Source of the DNA: Porphyromonas sp.
GTDB taxonomy: Bacteria > Bacteroidota > Bacteroidia > Bacteroidales > Porphyromonadaceae
Reading direction: 5' to 3'
Assembly: GCA_003640335.1 (NCBI GenBank)
Contig: RBKG01000006.1
Coordinates: 1-6,993 of the forward strand
DNA: 6,993 nucleotides
Shown here: positions 1 through 6,972 of the stretch, piece after piece
Layout of the letters: every line of letters starts with the position of its first letter
Position numbering within the stretch: position 1 is the first letter of the stretch
Made by a program: the position numbers and the translations under genes
Notes under the pieces: model-generated
Database searches by the model: none
What the model was told of the DNA's origin: nothing
What the model saw: the letters and a program-made list of their open reading frames with translations, nothing else

Positions 1-65
1 TCCTTACCACAAGCAAAAAGGAGCTGTGCGGCACACACTAAATAAATTATCTTTTTCATACTCAT
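1..65 (-). CDS. Probable lipoprotein, N-terminal fragment only (runs off the left edge)
   Basis: Only the first 21 codons are in the window, so the function cannot be named. The visible part is a textbook type II signal peptide: two lysines at residues 4-5, a hydrophobic stretch at 6-18, and a lipobox L16-F17-A18-C19 followed by G20-K21. The product should therefore be exported and lipidated on C19. Two ATG codons are available, at 65 and at 59 (M-S-M-K-K). The second gives the more usual M-K-K start, but the first is equally open. No Shine-Dalgarno sequence precedes either, as expected for Bacteroidota. The gene lies 88 bp after the aroE stop on the same strand and may be co-transcribed with it. 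The gap shows no strong promoter or terminator. Confidence 0.75.
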   Translation of the reverse strand, partial: MSMKKIIYLVCAAQLLFACGK

Positions 66-153
66 CTTAAGAAGGTAATGATTTCAAGGCTTATTAAAAG
101 GCTTAACAAGAATGTAGTAACAGTAAGCATTTTACCTTAAACACTCACAACAA
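66..153 (-). other. Short intergenic gap between aroE and the lipoprotein gene
   Basis: This 88-bp AT-rich gap has no gene. It carries a perfect 8-bp direct repeat, AAGGCTTA on the plus strand, at 86-93 and 98-105 (12-bp period). Only 3-4 bp hairpins can be drawn, so I see no convincing intrinsic terminator. The best -7-like match on the minus strand, TACATTCT, differs from TAnnTTTG at two positions and has no TTTG 20 bp upstream. Read-through from aroE into the lipoprotein gene is plausible. Confidence 0.45.
86..105. repeat. 8-bp direct repeat, two copies
   Basis: AAGGCTTA occurs at 86-93 and again at 98-105, four bases apart. The start-to-start distance is 12 bp, close to one helical turn. 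The repeat lies 20-40 bp upstream of the lipoprotein start. It could be a small operator, but in AT-rich DNA it could also be chance. Confidence 0.35.
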
Positions 154-966
154 CTACATCAAACTGCCCCAAATACGATAGCTTGCTTGAGCCTGCCCAT
201 TAAGCATAGATAAACCATCGGTTACTCGCCCTCCTCGCTTGAGTATTTCCAACATGAAAGGGCTATTCCCCAAGCCATAATTCAATTCATAGCCTAACAC
301 CCCAGCAGGCAATAAACTATAATCAAGTGGAGGAGCAAGCTGACTCACTCTTCCTAGAGGAGTCGCTTGAACTACAATATCTATATTAGGGAGCAAACAC
401 GAGAGTTCTTCGTAAGCATAAACTTCGGCTTTCTCTTGGACAAAGTACGCATGCTCAACCTTATTCAAACAGCGAGAAGCAAACACTGCACGAATGCCCA
501 AACTCGTCAGAGCATAATGGGCAGCTCTTGCAGCTCCACCCGTTCCTAGTATTAAGGCTGTGCGCTCATGCCCTAATAAAAGAGGACGCAAGCCCTCCAA
601 AAATCCAAAGACATCAGTATTGTAAGCCTTAGCCTTAATCCTGCAAGCATACCCCTCCGTATAGGTTAGAGCTAATACATTAGCTGCGCCAAGAGCTAAA
701 ACCTCAGGGCTTAACTCTATATTGGGAAGGACCTGCAAGATTTGCTCCTTATAAGGGCTTGTTACATTAAGCCCACTAGGGCGATAAGCTCGTAGTAAAT
801 CCAGTAAGTCATCTAAACTTTCCATTGGGAAGAGCTGATAACTACTTCCCTCTTGGGCTAATTGAGACTCGGCAAATAATCTTGGGGATAAACTATGTGC
901 AATAGGATATCCAATTAAACCATATAAGCGTCTAGGCGACAAGCCCGAACTAATCCTCATCTTCAT
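154..966 (-). CDS. aroE: Shikimate dehydrogenase (NADP-dependent)
   Basis: This cytoplasmic enzyme reduces 3-dehydroshikimate to shikimate with NADPH in the chorismate pathway. The 270-residue product has the family motifs in order: shikimate-binding S25-L-S27 after Y-G-L-I-G-Y-P, NVTSPYK at 67-73 with catalytic K73, GAANVL at 93-98 with N96, NTD at 116-118 with catalytic D118, the nucleotide loop GTGGAA at 141-146, S164-R165 and K169 as in NADP-specific forms, QATPLG at 200-205, and MLNGQA at 254-259. The core begins near residue 14, so the N-terminus is about 13 residues longer than is usual. ATG at 966 was chosen; ATG at 960 is in frame two codons later and equally possible. Either start lies inside the end of the adaptor gene (17-bp overlap from 966), which suggests translational coupling. 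Several normally conserved positions differ, but both catalytic residues remain. Confidence 0.95.
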   Translation of the reverse strand: MKMRISSGLSPRRLYGLIGYPIAHSLSPRLFAESQLAQEGSSYQLFPMESLDDLLDLLRAYRPSGLNVTSPYKEQILQVLPNIELSPEVLALGAANVLALTYTEGYACRIKAKAYNTDVFGFLEGLRPLLLGHERTALILGTGGAARAAHYALTSLGIRAVFASRCLNKVEHAYFVQEKAEVYAYEELSCLLPNIDIVVQATPLGRVSQLAPPLDYSLLPAGVLGYELNYGLGNSPFMLEILKRGGRVTDGLSMLNGQAQASYRIWGSLM

Positions 967-2260
967 TAGAAGGATTAAGCACCGAGTTTACAAAGAATGC
1001 GCCACTCAACACAAAGTCCGCATCATGAGGAATATCCTCCAGAAAGGTAACGGCAGTATAGCCTAAGGCAGATGCCCCACGCAAAACGGCTACTCTACGG
1101 AAACGATAACCGCCCACATTATGCAAATGGTCACTTCTTTTTTCTGTATGACGTTCCGCCTCCTCTGCCTCAGCAGCAAAAGCATTAGTTACAGCAGAGT
1201 CTGCAGGTCTGTGGTTGCCCTCGTGTGTATGTGCAGGATTATCCGACAAGCGTATGAACACATAATCCTTACCTTCATAATTAACAATAGCTTCTGAGGG
1301 TAATGCAGGGCTGAGCACATCGCCTAGGCTAATTAAGCCCGTAATATCCATACCATCAATAAAAGAACGAGTATCACCCAAGAGTTCGCAGTGCACAGCT
1401 ACCGTACGCGTATTAGGTTCAAAGACCCCTCCAATCATGTGAATACGTGCATCATATTCTTGCGTCGGATTATTAGTCAAGCGGAAATGTACACGCTGAC
1501 CGACCTTCAGTTTAGGCAAATCTTGTTCGTAGATATGCAAATCAAGGTGCAAGGCTGCATTATTGATAATCTCGCAGACAGGAGTTGTTGGGTCAATGTA
1601 CGCTCCTATTTGTGCTTTAATCTCACCAACCACACCGCTAATAGGGCTAACGACTGAGATACTTGGTTGAAGAGACCCTGAGGAGAGTTTACTTGGGTTA
1701 ATACCCATAAGTCGCAACTGCTGTTCTAGTGAGGCTTTACGGCTACGCAAGACTCCTAACTCAGAGCGTGCACTCTGCAATAGTTTACCCGTACCTGCAT
1801 CGCTATTCTTGAGGAGTTCTTGACGCTTCAACTCTTCGCTAGCAAAGGCCAAACGGCTCAGCGTAGAGAGATATTCTTCTTGCGTCTGTATAAACTGAGG
1901 GCTTGAGATAACTGCTACCGTTTGCCCCTTAGCCACTCTTGCTCCCTCATGAACGAGAATGCGCTGCACCACTCCCCCATAAAGACTGCTAACGAAACCC
2001 TTATCATTATTAGGAACACGCAGAGCACCATTAGCACGTATCGTTGCACTCAGCTCTTTATATTCTAACTTGCCTATTCGTATGCCTGCTGCATCTAGAT
2101 TTTCTTGAGTTAGCACAGCAATACCTTCATTTTCGCTATGCTCTTCGTCTGAATGTTCTTCTTTTTGCTTATTGGATTTACAAGAACTTAAACCGAGCGT
2201 ACCTGCGCCACAGAGCATCAATGCACAGAGTCCTATCAATGATTTAATACGGATATTCAT
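950..2260 (-). CDS. Periplasmic adaptor lipoprotein of the heavy-metal RND exporter (CzcB/CusB family)
   Basis: This membrane-fusion protein bridges the inner-membrane RND pump and the outer-membrane channel. The 436-residue product starts with a signal peptide and a lipobox L24-S25-S26-C27, so it is probably membrane-anchored through C27. An acidic, His-containing stretch follows at 34-45 (H36, H41). The two halves of the lipoyl/barrel-sandwich domain are at about 89-121 and 201-232. They flank a predicted alpha-helical hairpin at about 122-195. A beta-barrel covers roughly 233-316, and the membrane-proximal domain runs from about 317 to 430. That domain is interrupted by a charged linker at 341-383 with six histidines (344, 346, 350, 371, 378, 380), plausibly metal-binding. 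The start is 13 bp after the pump stop, with no Shine-Dalgarno. The substrate is inferred from the pump; the adaptor alone cannot separate Czc from Cus. Confidence 0.93.
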   Translation of the reverse strand: MNIRIKSLIGLCALMLCGAGTLGLSSCKSNKQKEEHSDEEHSENEGIAVLTQENLDAAGIRIGKLEYKELSATIRANGALRVPNNDKGFVSSLYGGVVQRILVHEGARVAKGQTVAVISSPQFIQTQEEYLSTLSRLAFASEELKRQELLKNSDAGTGKLLQSARSELGVLRSRKASLEQQLRLMGINPSKLSSGSLQPSISVVSPISGVVGEIKAQIGAYIDPTTPVCEIINNAALHLDLHIYEQDLPKLKVGQRVHFRLTNNPTQEYDARIHMIGGVFEPNTRTVAVHCELLGDTRSFIDGMDITGLISLGDVLSPALPSEAIVNYEGKDYVFIRLSDNPAHTHEGNHRPADSAVTNAFAAEAEEAERHTEKRSDHLHNVGGYRFRRVAVLRGASALGYTAVTFLEDIPHDADFVLSGAFFVNSVLNPSNEDED

Positions 2261-2273
2261 AAGTTAAGCGTTT

Positions 2274-3530
2274 TTAGTTTGATGATATACTGAGATATTC
2301 TAGAGCCAAGGCTAATTCATTAGCCTGATATAAGGCTTCAAGAGCGAGCTTTTCGACCTCGGCATAGGCTTCGAGAGCTGCGCTCAGCTCCAAGTGGCCT
2401 GCCTCACCTGCTTTGTACGAGAGGTGAGCACTCTTAATCATACGCTCTGCTCTAGGCAAGCCTTCTACCTTATACCTATTATAAGTAGACACCTGATAGC
2501 GATAACTATTTATCAAGCGCTGTTGCTCTGTCTTGAGCAATAGGGCTATTCTTTGCAATTCTAATTGTTGTGCTTGAATGCGCAAACTTTGAGATTTATT
2601 CTTAGCCTTATAGGCGCCAAGACTAAGAGGTATATTAAGTCCAACAGTTACTGCATGAAAGCGTTTATTAGTTCCAAACCACTCTTCATGCCCGTTGCCT
2701 AGGTCTTGATTACCGGTTAAGCTTTGGTTCAAGTAGGCTACAGTCAAGTCCGGCAAAAGGCTTTCTGCTTTATTAAGCTTTTTCTCTGCCTTCAGCTCCT
2801 CCAAGCTAGAGTTTACGGATTGATATTGAGGCAGAGCCTCTAACGATGAGGGCTTATCAATAGTCAGCAAAGTCAAAACATCATTACTTTGCACCTCTAC
2901 ACCCTCTGGAGCATTTACGAAAGCTGCAAGGCGATTGTACTCCGTTTGCAATTCGAGCTCAATGCCCTCAACTTCTATCCTCTGCCTAAGGCTTCGCTCC
3001 TCGCTTAGGCTCTGATTGATACCATTATCTTCACCTGCATGTTTACGGATGCGGCTCTGCTCCATCAAAACAACGTACAGACTATCTAGATGACGCGCTA
3101 ACTTTATGCGTTCCTTAAGTAACAGAATACGCTGATAGCAGGTCTTTACTTCTTGTTCAAGTTCGCTCCTAGCCAAACGCTCCTCAGCTTGAGCTTTAGC
3201 CGAAGACGCTTTTAGGTATTTGCGTTTAAGCGCAAATATTGTGGGAAAAGGAACAGATTGCTCCAAGTTTATATTCCAATCCTTATGTATACTGCTGTAC
3301 TGACCATACTGCGCATTGACTTGCATCTTAGGAAGCTCCCATGCGGTAGCCTCCAGCTGACGCTGGCTCTGTGACAGGAGAGAGAAATCGGAGCGAGCAG
3401 ACTGCGCTTGCTCTACAGCCTCTTTCATCGAGTGTATAACCCTAGTCTGAGCCTGCATATTTGAGTTAAAAGCTAGAAGTAAAGGAAGTATCAAGATGGC
3501 AGATACTTTTTTTATATGAAGTATATTCAT
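2274..3530 (-). other. TolC/OEP-like outer-membrane factor domain with its own signal peptide, inside the fusion
   Basis: This is the C-terminal 418 residues of the fusion, about the length of a free-standing outer-membrane factor. It opens with an internal ATG at 3530 (M1030). A normal-looking signal peptide follows: lysines at 1036-1037, a hydrophobic run at 1038-1050, and a plausible signal-peptidase I site after M-Q-A-Q (1054-1057). The mature part has the long, heptad-rich helices of OEP proteins and a short strand-like P-F-P-T-I-F-A-L motif near 1123-1130. Two readings are possible. The stretch may be a 13th membrane helix that tethers the channel, or it may be cleaved to release a channel subunit. 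It could also start translation on its own. Confidence 0.75.
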
Positions 3531-6500
3531 CTTTTTATTAAAAATCACATAGAGAATAGGTAATACAAATAGTGTTAGCAGAGTAGCGGTAATAAGTCCT
3601 CCGATAACGACAATAGCAAGAGGACGCTGCACCTCTGCACCCGAACCAGTACTTAGAGCCATAGGCAAGAAACCTATGCTCGCCACCATGGCCGTCATCA
3701 GGACGGGACGCAGACGCTCTTCCGTTCCTTGCTTAATACGAGCATATATATCGCCTACACCCTCATGCTCAAGCCTATTGAATGTCCCCACAAGGACAAT
3801 ACCATTCAATACAGCCACGCCAAAGAGCGCAATAAAGCCTATACCAGCACTAATACTGAAAGGCAAACCGCACACCAGCAAGGCAAACACACCTCCTATC
3901 GCACTCATAGGGATAGCGGTAAAAATCAAACTTGCTTGCCTTAGTGAGGAGAATGTAAAGTACAGAAGTGCGAATATCAAGAACAGCGAAATAGGCACCG
4001 CAATCATAAGTCTTCGGCTAGCTGCTTCTAGATTTTCGAACTGACCTCCATAAGTAATATAATAACCCGTTGGCAACTTAATATCTGACAAGTTGGATTT
4101 CAATTCGCCCACGACACTACTTACGTCTCGTCCCGACACATTGAAGCCAATCACGACACGACGCTTACCCTCCTCACGGCTAATCTGAGCAGGTCCTAAA
4201 CGATAGTCAATATGCGCAATCTCTGTAAGAGGTACTAGCTGACCCGATTTGCTTGCCACGGCTAAAGAGCGTACATCTTCTATATCTCGTCGGAAGGTAC
4301 TATCCAAGCGAACAACGACATCGAAGCGACGTTCATCTTCAAAGACTTGACCAGCCACGCGACCAGCAAAAGCACTACTTAAGACATCGTTGGCTTCTTG
4401 TACGCTAATGCCATAGGCTGCAAGCTTGGACCTATCATACTCTACATTGATTTGAGGCAAACCCGCTACTGCTTCTACTTGAGGTTCTGTCGCACCCTCT
4501 ATCTTCGCTATTCGTCCTCCTATGCGTTGGGCTATACCCACAAGCGTATCTATATTTTCGCCAAAGACCTTTATAGCTACATCTTGCTTGACACCTGTCA
4601 TCAGATCATTAAAGCGCATCTGAATAGGCTGTGAACGCTCAAAGAATACGCCGGGAATAACTGATAACTTCTCGCTTATCTCCTCCCCTAGTTCTTCATA
4701 AGTTTTAGCTTTCGGCCACTCACTTCGGGGCTTAAGTACCACCATAAGATCTGTAACTTCGGGAGGCATAGGGTCTGTAGGAACCTCTGCTGAACCCGTT
4801 TTACCCACAACTATTTTAACCTCAGGAAAGCTCTTAATGATACGTGATGCCTGCATACTCGTCTCCACACTTTGCTCCAAGGAAGCACCTTGAGGCAAAA
4901 CACAGCTATAAGCAAAGCTCCCCTCTTGAAGTTGTGGGATAAACTCTCCTCCCATCTGCATAAAACAAGTAAGAGCCAAGGCAAACAAAAGCAAGGTAAG
5001 CCCTAAGACCCAACGACTATGAGCAAAAGCACGATTGCGTAGTGGCACATAGACTCTTGTTATCTTAGCCATCATCTTATCTGCAAAGGTAGCCTTAGTA
5101 GAGGGTTGTTTACTCAAGAAGGTTGCACTCATCATCGGGATATAAGTAAGCGAAAGTAGCAAAGCCCCAATGATAGCGAAGCCCACCACCATAGCCATAG
5201 GCGAGAACATTTTACCCTCCACACCGACAAGCGTGAGGATAGGAATATATACGATTAAGATGATAATCTCACCGAATGTAGCACTACTACGTATCTGAGA
5301 AGCCGAGTGATAAACCTCGTCATCCATCTCGGACTGACTCAAGGCATGAGCACTTCTACGCATAGCGAGGTGGTGCATAGTAGCTTCAACGACGATAACT
5401 GCACCATCAATAATAAGACCAAAGTCAATAGCTCCTAGGCTCATCAGATTAGCACTAACGCCAAAGAGGTTCATCATACCTAGAGCAAAAAGCATCGCTA
5501 AAGGAATACCAGAAGCCACAATAAAACCAGCACGCCAGTTTCCTAAAAAGAGAACGAGTACAAATATGACGATTAAAGCACCCTCAATCAGATTGCGCTG
5601 AACCGTACTAATTGCATGGTCCACTAGATCGGCTCTATCCAAATAAGGCATTATAGTGACGTCCGAAGGCAAGGAGCTTTGAATTTCGGCGATGCGCTCC
5701 TTGATACGCGCTACTACTTCGTGGCTATTCTCACCTTTCTGCATCATCACGATGCCACCGACGACCTCGCTCCGTCCGTCGTGCGTCAAGGCTCCATAAC
5801 GAACAGCCGAACCATAGCCCACACGTGCTACATCACGGATAAGCACAGAACCTCCCGAAGCATTCGGGATAGCAATCTGTCCGATATCTTCAAGCGAGCC
5901 AGCCATACCCACACCTCTAATAAAGAAGGCATTAGGCTTCTTATCAATATACGCTCCTCCTGTATTTTGATTGCCCGACTCCAAAGCCGTATAGACATCC
6001 GTCAGGGTCAAGCCTAGCGAACGCAGTCGATTAGGGTCAATAGAAACTTCATATTGTTTCAATTCACCACCAAAGCCATTGATTTCCGCAACGCCTTTAG
6101 TTCCATTCAGACCACGAGCGACAACCCAATCTTGCAGAGAGCGCAGCTCCATAGCACTATACTTGCCCTCTTCCTTAGGTAGCAGTATATACTGATAGAC
6201 TTCTCCCAAGCCGGTACTCATAGGAGCCAACTCAGGTTTACTTACAGCTTCAGGCAGTTCAGACGCAACTTGTTGCAAATGCTCTTGAACAAGGGCACGC
6301 GCCTTGTAATCGTCCATACTATCCTCAAAGACAAGCGTTATCACCGACAAGCCAAAGCGAGATATTGAACGCATCTCTATACGTCCGGGGATATTCCCAA
6401 GGGCACGCTCAATAGGAGCTGTTACGAGTTGCTCTACTTCCTGAGTTGCTAAACTAGGCGCAGAGGTTATAATCTGTATTTGGTTATTAGTTATATCCGG

Positions 6501-6617
6501 AACAGCATCTATAGGCAAGCGCAACGCACTCCATACTCCCCATACGATAAGTAAAAGCGTAGCTATTCCTACGAACAACTTATGCTGAATACTCCACTTG
6601 ATTATTCTATCTAACAC
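2274..6617 (-). CDS. CzcA-type heavy-metal RND efflux pump fused to a TolC-like outer-membrane factor
   Basis: The first 1,029 residues form a full-length proton-driven RND pump of the heavy-metal branch; residues 1030-1447 form a full-length outer-membrane channel subunit. Hydrophobic segments fit 12 helices: about 11-31, 340-358, 362-385, 390-412, 447-466, 471-495, 535-552, 868-888, 893-915, 919-945, 972-990 and 999-1026. Periplasmic loops fill 32-339 and 553-867. Helix 4 reads DFGLIIDGAVIVVE (398-411), keeping the acidic trio D398, D404, E411 of CzcA divalent-cation pumps. TDPMPPE at 614-620 is also Czc-like. A second signal-peptide-like stretch, 1030-1057, ends in M-Q-A-Q and precedes the channel domain, which has two long-helix repeats (about 1060-1240 and 1265-1440). 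The start is GTG at 6617; an in-frame TAA at 6635-6633 excludes anything longer. Fused pump/channel proteins of this size are known in Bacteroidota. Zn/Co/Cd/Ni export is inferred. Confidence 0.94.
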   Translation of the reverse strand: MLDRIIKWSIQHKLFVGIATLLLIVWGVWSALRLPIDAVPDITNNQIQIITSAPSLATQEVEQLVTAPIERALGNIPGRIEMRSISRFGLSVITLVFEDSMDDYKARALVQEHLQQVASELPEAVSKPELAPMSTGLGEVYQYILLPKEEGKYSAMELRSLQDWVVARGLNGTKGVAEINGFGGELKQYEVSIDPNRLRSLGLTLTDVYTALESGNQNTGGAYIDKKPNAFFIRGVGMAGSLEDIGQIAIPNASGGSVLIRDVARVGYGSAVRYGALTHDGRSEVVGGIVMMQKGENSHEVVARIKERIAEIQSSLPSDVTIMPYLDRADLVDHAISTVQRNLIEGALIVIFVLVLFLGNWRAGFIVASGIPLAMLFALGMMNLFGVSANLMSLGAIDFGLIIDGAVIVVEATMHHLAMRRSAHALSQSEMDDEVYHSASQIRSSATFGEIIILIVYIPILTLVGVEGKMFSPMAMVVGFAIIGALLLSLTYIPMMSATFLSKQPSTKATFADKMMAKITRVYVPLRNRAFAHSRWVLGLTLLLFALALTCFMQMGGEFIPQLQEGSFAYSCVLPQGASLEQSVETSMQASRIIKSFPEVKIVVGKTGSAEVPTDPMPPEVTDLMVVLKPRSEWPKAKTYEELGEEISEKLSVIPGVFFERSQPIQMRFNDLMTGVKQDVAIKVFGENIDTLVGIAQRIGGRIAKIEGATEPQVEAVAGLPQINVEYDRSKLAAYGISVQEANDVLSSAFAGRVAGQVFEDERRFDVVVRLDSTFRRDIEDVRSLAVASKSGQLVPLTEIAHIDYRLGPAQISREEGKRRVVIGFNVSGRDVSSVVGELKSNLSDIKLPTGYYITYGGQFENLEAASRRLMIAVPISLFLIFALLYFTFSSLRQASLIFTAIPMSAIGGVFALLVCGLPFSISAGIGFIALFGVAVLNGIVLVGTFNRLEHEGVGDIYARIKQGTEERLRPVLMTAMVASIGFLPMALSTGSGAEVQRPLAIVVIGGLITATLLTLFVLPILYVIFNKKMNILHIKKVSAILILPLLLAFNSNMQAQTRVIHSMKEAVEQAQSARSDFSLLSQSQRQLEATAWELPKMQVNAQYGQYSSIHKDWNINLEQSVPFPTIFALKRKYLKASSAKAQAEERLARSELEQEVKTCYQRILLLKERIKLARHLDSLYVVLMEQSRIRKHAGEDNGINQSLSEERSLRQRIEVEGIELELQTEYNRLAAFVNAPEGVEVQSNDVLTLLTIDKPSSLEALPQYQSVNSSLEELKAEKKLNKAESLLPDLTVAYLNQSLTGNQDLGNGHEEWFGTNKRFHAVTVGLNIPLSLGAYKAKNKSQSLRIQAQQLELQRIALLLKTEQQRLINSYRYQVSTYNRYKVEGLPRAERMIKSAHLSYKAGEAGHLELSAALEAYAEVEKLALEALYQANELALALEYLSISSN
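3507..3544 (-). other. Pump/channel junction with two homopolymer tracts
   Basis: On the minus strand, a T5 tract (3544-3540) sits in codons I1025-F1026 and an A7 tract (3513-3507) in codons I1035-K1037. In the alternative frame, tandem TAA TAA stops occupy 3540-3535, five bases before the internal ATG at 3530. One extra T in the T5 tract would end the pump after F1026 and leave the channel to start at its own ATG. A -1 slip on the A7 tract would add 13 residues and stop, giving a pump-only product of about 1,050 residues. The sequence facts are direct; any functional use is inference. Confidence 0.5.
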
Positions 6618-6687
6618 GTGTACTTGATAATTTTAAGAAACGCCAACAAATGCGGGTCTTGGTAAAATATAGATTTGACTTATGGAA

Positions 6688-6707
6688 GCCGTCGAGCGGC
6701 CTCTCGA
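6688..6707 (-). promoter_or_regulatory. Overlapping, mutually exclusive inverted repeats in the leader
   Basis: Two stems share bases. GCCG (6688-6691) pairs with CGGC (6697-6700) around a 5-base loop, and TCGAG (6692-6696) pairs with CTCGA (6703-6707) around a 6-base loop. Only one can form at a time. They lie about 70-90 nt before the GTG start and are GC-rich in otherwise AT-rich leader sequence. They could be a metal-responsive operator or an RNA switch, or an accident. No U-tract follows on the minus strand, so a classical terminator is unlikely. Confidence 0.35.
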
Positions 6708-6825
6708 ATGACAAGTTGGGTTTGTTCCTTTGTAGACCTCTTAAGACGCTACGATTGTAAGACTCTTGATAAGAAAAATACTACAACATAGCCTCGGTTC
6801 TACCTATGCAACAAACTCTTGCCTG

Positions 6826-6857
6826 CAAAGATACTACATAGTCAGCAACTCTGCAAA
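6826..6857 (-). promoter_or_regulatory. Bacteroidetes-type promoter for the efflux operon
   Basis: The minus strand reads TTTG (6857-6854), 20 bases, then TATCTTTG (6833-6826). This matches the Bacteroidetes -33/-7 consensus (TTTG and TAnnTTTG) exactly, with the usual spacing. Transcription would start near 6820, leaving a 5' leader of about 200 nt before the GTG start of the pump gene. It is the only full two-box match I found upstream of the operon. It probably drives pump, adaptor and aroE together. The actual start site is inferred. Confidence 0.7.
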
Positions 6858-6932
6858 GTTTCTTATGAGGGCATTGCTTGGACTAAAAGTAGAGAATATC
6901 CAGATAGGGATACGCGTACTCGCCGAAATGAA

Positions 6933-6962
6933 TACGCACACTCACATTCGTGAGTACACGTA
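6933..6962. repeat. 30-bp inverted repeat (10 of 13 arm positions)
   Basis: The left arm TACGCACACTCAC (6933-6945) and right arm GTGAGTACACGTA (6950-6962) pair at 10 of 13 positions, with the three mismatches together in the middle of the arms and a 4-base centre ATTC. The inner six pairs, ACTCAC/GTGAGT, are perfect. It spans the second unit of the 22-bp array and the head of the third. Confidence 0.6.
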
Positions 6963-6972
6963 CTGAAATCAG

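Noticed and set aside
367..549. Plus-strand open frames opposite aroE and the adaptor (also 1391-1657, 2044-2247)
   Set aside because: They are antisense to clear coding sequence, and their composition follows the opposite strand.
2261..2273. Regulatory site between pump and adaptor genes
   Set aside because: Only 13 bp with no Shine-Dalgarno or symmetry. It is an ordinary operon junction.
3676..4044. Plus-strand open frames opposite the pump gene (also 5679-6017, 4398-4634, 3729-3944)
   Set aside because: They are antisense to a strongly conserved RND coding sequence and have no recognisable domains. They are shadows.
2274..6617. CusA-type copper/silver pump
   Set aside because: The DFGxxxDGAVIxxE motif with three acidic residues and the TDPMPP motif fit CzcA-type divalent-cation pumps better. 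I could not verify the CusA methionine trio, so copper is not fully excluded.
6664..6671. Second promoter (-7-like TATATTTT on the minus strand) nearer the pump start
   Set aside because: The last base of the -7 box differs, and no TTTG lies at the right distance upstream.
6766..6966. 66-codon plus-strand ORF with ATG
   Set aside because: It runs through the promoter and into the 22-bp repeats and shows no domain or protein-like pattern. It is most likely chance.
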